Shown one piece after another: positions 5,905 through 6,823 of a DNA stretch of 6,823 bases. The notes under the pieces are model-generated. The model worked only from the letters and a program-made list of their open reading frames with translations. It was not told where the DNA came from and did not search any database. Each line of letters begins with the position of its first letter. Within the stretch, counting starts at the first letter, position 1. The position numbers and the translations under genes were made by a program. The DNA is from M3007 sp964481485 (GTDB lineage: Bacteria; Bacteroidota; Bacteroidia; Chitinophagales; Saprospiraceae), in contig CAYZVM010000278.1 in NCBI GenBank assembly GCA_964481485.1, positions 1-6,823 on the forward strand. The letters are read 5' to 3'.

Positions 5905-6705
5905 ATGAAAACCAACTTTCTCCTTTCCGTCCTTTTCCTTGCGCTGGCAAGTTGCGTCGAAATCCCCCAAACCAATCCCGCCACACTCGAAAATCTGCTT
6001 GATTCGACCTCCGCGCCGCTCGCCAAATACGACCCGAATTTTCAGTTCGATTACCCGGTGGTGGCTGTACCGGGCGGCATTTTCAGAATGGGCAACACCA
6101 ACGGCAAAAAAGGCTACGATGCCGACGAGTGCGCTCACCTCGACACGGTAAACACTTTTAAAATAGGCGTTTACGAAGTCAGTAAGTATCAATGGATGCA
6201 GGTGATGGGCAACAATCCCGGTGCTTTTCCCGACTGTCTTGATTGCCCGGCCAACTACATTTCTTGGCTCGACGCGCAGAAATTTATCAAAAAACTAAAC
6301 GCCATCACACGCCGCCGATACCGCCTGCCCACCGAAGCCGAATGGGAATACGCCGCACGCGGCGGCACAGCCGGGGCGGCGCAAAATTTTCTTTACGCAG
6401 GCGGAAACAACCTGAAAAAGGTCGCGTGGTACAATGAAAACAGCGACAACAAACTTCATCCGGTGGGCAAAAAAGCCCCGAACGCGCTGGGCATTTACGA
6501 CCTCTGCGGCAATGTGCGCGAATGGTGTGAGGATATTTACCGCGCCTATCCCAACTGCCCGACCGAGACTTCGCTCGGTGTGACGCGCTGCTGCCGGGGC
6601 GGTTCGTGGAGCAGCACCTACTATGCTTGCCGGGTGTCGGAGCGCATGGGCGTGGAGTCGTCAGCGCGGTATTTGAATGTGGGGTTTCGGTTGGTGCAGG
6701 AGTGA
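5905..6705 (+). CDS. SUMF1/FGE-sulfatase-domain lipoprotein, probably not a formylglycine-generating enzyme
   Basis: The product has 266 residues. The N-terminus MKTNFLLSVLFLALASC is a lipoprotein signal peptide with lipobox LASC and lipidated C17, so the protein should be anchored in the outer or inner membrane. The rest is one SUMF1 (FGE-sulfatase) domain: VPGGIFRMG (55-63), YEVSKYQWMQVMG, a DCLDC pair (C111, C114), RLPTEAEWEYAARGG (140-154), LCGNVREWCED (200-210) and GGSW (232-235) near the end GFRLVQE. True formylglycine-generating enzymes carry two copper-binding cysteines after GGS; here the first position is S237 and only C242 remains, so sulfatase activation is unlikely. The family also includes non-enzymatic binding or structural proteins, such as the gliding/type IX secretion lipoproteins GldJ and GldK, but nothing identifies this protein as either. 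Function is unknown. The gene stands alone after the ileS terminators. Confidence 0.88.
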   Translation: MKTNFLLSVLFLALASCVEIPQTNPATLENLLDSTSAPLAKYDPNFQFDYPVVAVPGGIFRMGNTNGKKGYDADECAHLDTVNTFKIGVYEVSKYQWMQVMGNNPGAFPDCLDCPANYISWLDAQKFIKKLNAITRRRYRLPTEAEWEYAARGGTAGAAQNFLYAGGNNLKKVAWYNENSDNKLHPVGKKAPNALGIYDLCGNVREWCEDIYRAYPNCPTETSLGVTRCCRGGSWSSTYYACRVSERMGVESSARYLNVGFRLVQE

Positions 6706-6823
6706 AAATGCTTAGAAACTGTTTTAAAACGCCTGCCGGAGTGGAAAGGCTCAGATTTTGGGGATAGTCAAGGCTCATTTTTTGACTAATATCGGGGCAT
6801 ATTCGCCAAAAAATAGCCGCAGG
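6706..6823. other. Unassigned 3' tail with small repeats and a hairpin
   Basis: No gene is recognised here. GTTTTAAAAC (6721-6730) is a perfect palindrome. A 15-base near-repeat starts with AAGGCTCA at 6746-6760 and 6770-6784 (13 of 15 bases equal, 24-base period). TAGTCAA (6765-6771) pairs with TTGACTA (6782-6788) around a 10-base loop. No T run follows that hairpin, so it is not a typical terminator. The stretch may be the start of a further intergenic or mobile region cut by the window edge. Confidence 0.4.

Noticed and set aside
5683..6192. Minus-strand ORF spanning the ileS end, terminators and lipoprotein start
   Set aside because: It runs through two hairpins and two real genes, and its translated proline/serine-rich end is typical of a shadow frame.
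5905..6705. Annotation as a sulfatase-activating formylglycine-generating enzyme or as GldJ/GldK
   Set aside because: The copper-binding cysteine pair is incomplete, and there are no gliding or type IX secretion neighbours to support gldJ or gldK.
6706..6823. Confident insertion-sequence end
   Set aside because: No transposase reading frame, terminal inverted repeat pair or target duplication is visible within the window.

Overview
The window looks like a chromosomal segment of a Bacteroidota member, probably near Saprospiria (inference, not proven). The pointers are promoter motifs of the TAnnTTTG type, start codons without Shine-Dalgarno sequences, a glucose/sorbosone dehydrogenase tail fused to PKD, cytochrome c and carbohydrate-binding-like parts, a Uma2-family nuclease, a long type-2-like isoleucyl-tRNA synthetase with a GIHH active-site motif, and an SUMF1-domain lipoprotein. 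All recognisable genes are on the + strand.

Layout: (1) 2-1522, the 3' part of a large secreted or periplasmic c-type cytochrome/sugar-dehydrogenase-like protein whose start lies outside the window. (2) A Bacteroidota-type promoter overlapping that stop codon, then a Uma2-family (PD-(D/E)XK) gene, 1567-2193. (3) 2194-2390, a compact regulatory region: a promoter-like box, an 18-codon leader ORF with five Ile codons, alternative RNA hairpins, an intrinsic terminator, a second promoter-like box and a short octamer-repeat leader. (4) ileS, 2391-5792. (5) One strong and one weaker hairpin terminator. (6) A gene for a lipoprotein with a formylglycine-generating-enzyme-like fold but without the full catalytic cysteine pair, 5905-6705. 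(7) A 118-base unassigned tail with small repeats and a hairpin.

The main discovery candidate lies between the Uma2 gene and ileS. The peptide MFQQIISDSIIIRQCTHT is followed by mutually exclusive protector, antiterminator and terminator hairpins directly upstream of the isoleucyl-tRNA synthetase gene. This has the layout of ribosome-mediated transcription attenuation responding to charged tRNA-Ile: stalling at the Ile codons would free the antiterminator and raise ileS expression. The synthetase itself carries GXHH in place of the HIGH signature, a variant linked to strong mupirocin resistance in some IleRS2 enzymes. The other genes are not obviously linked to ileS in function.
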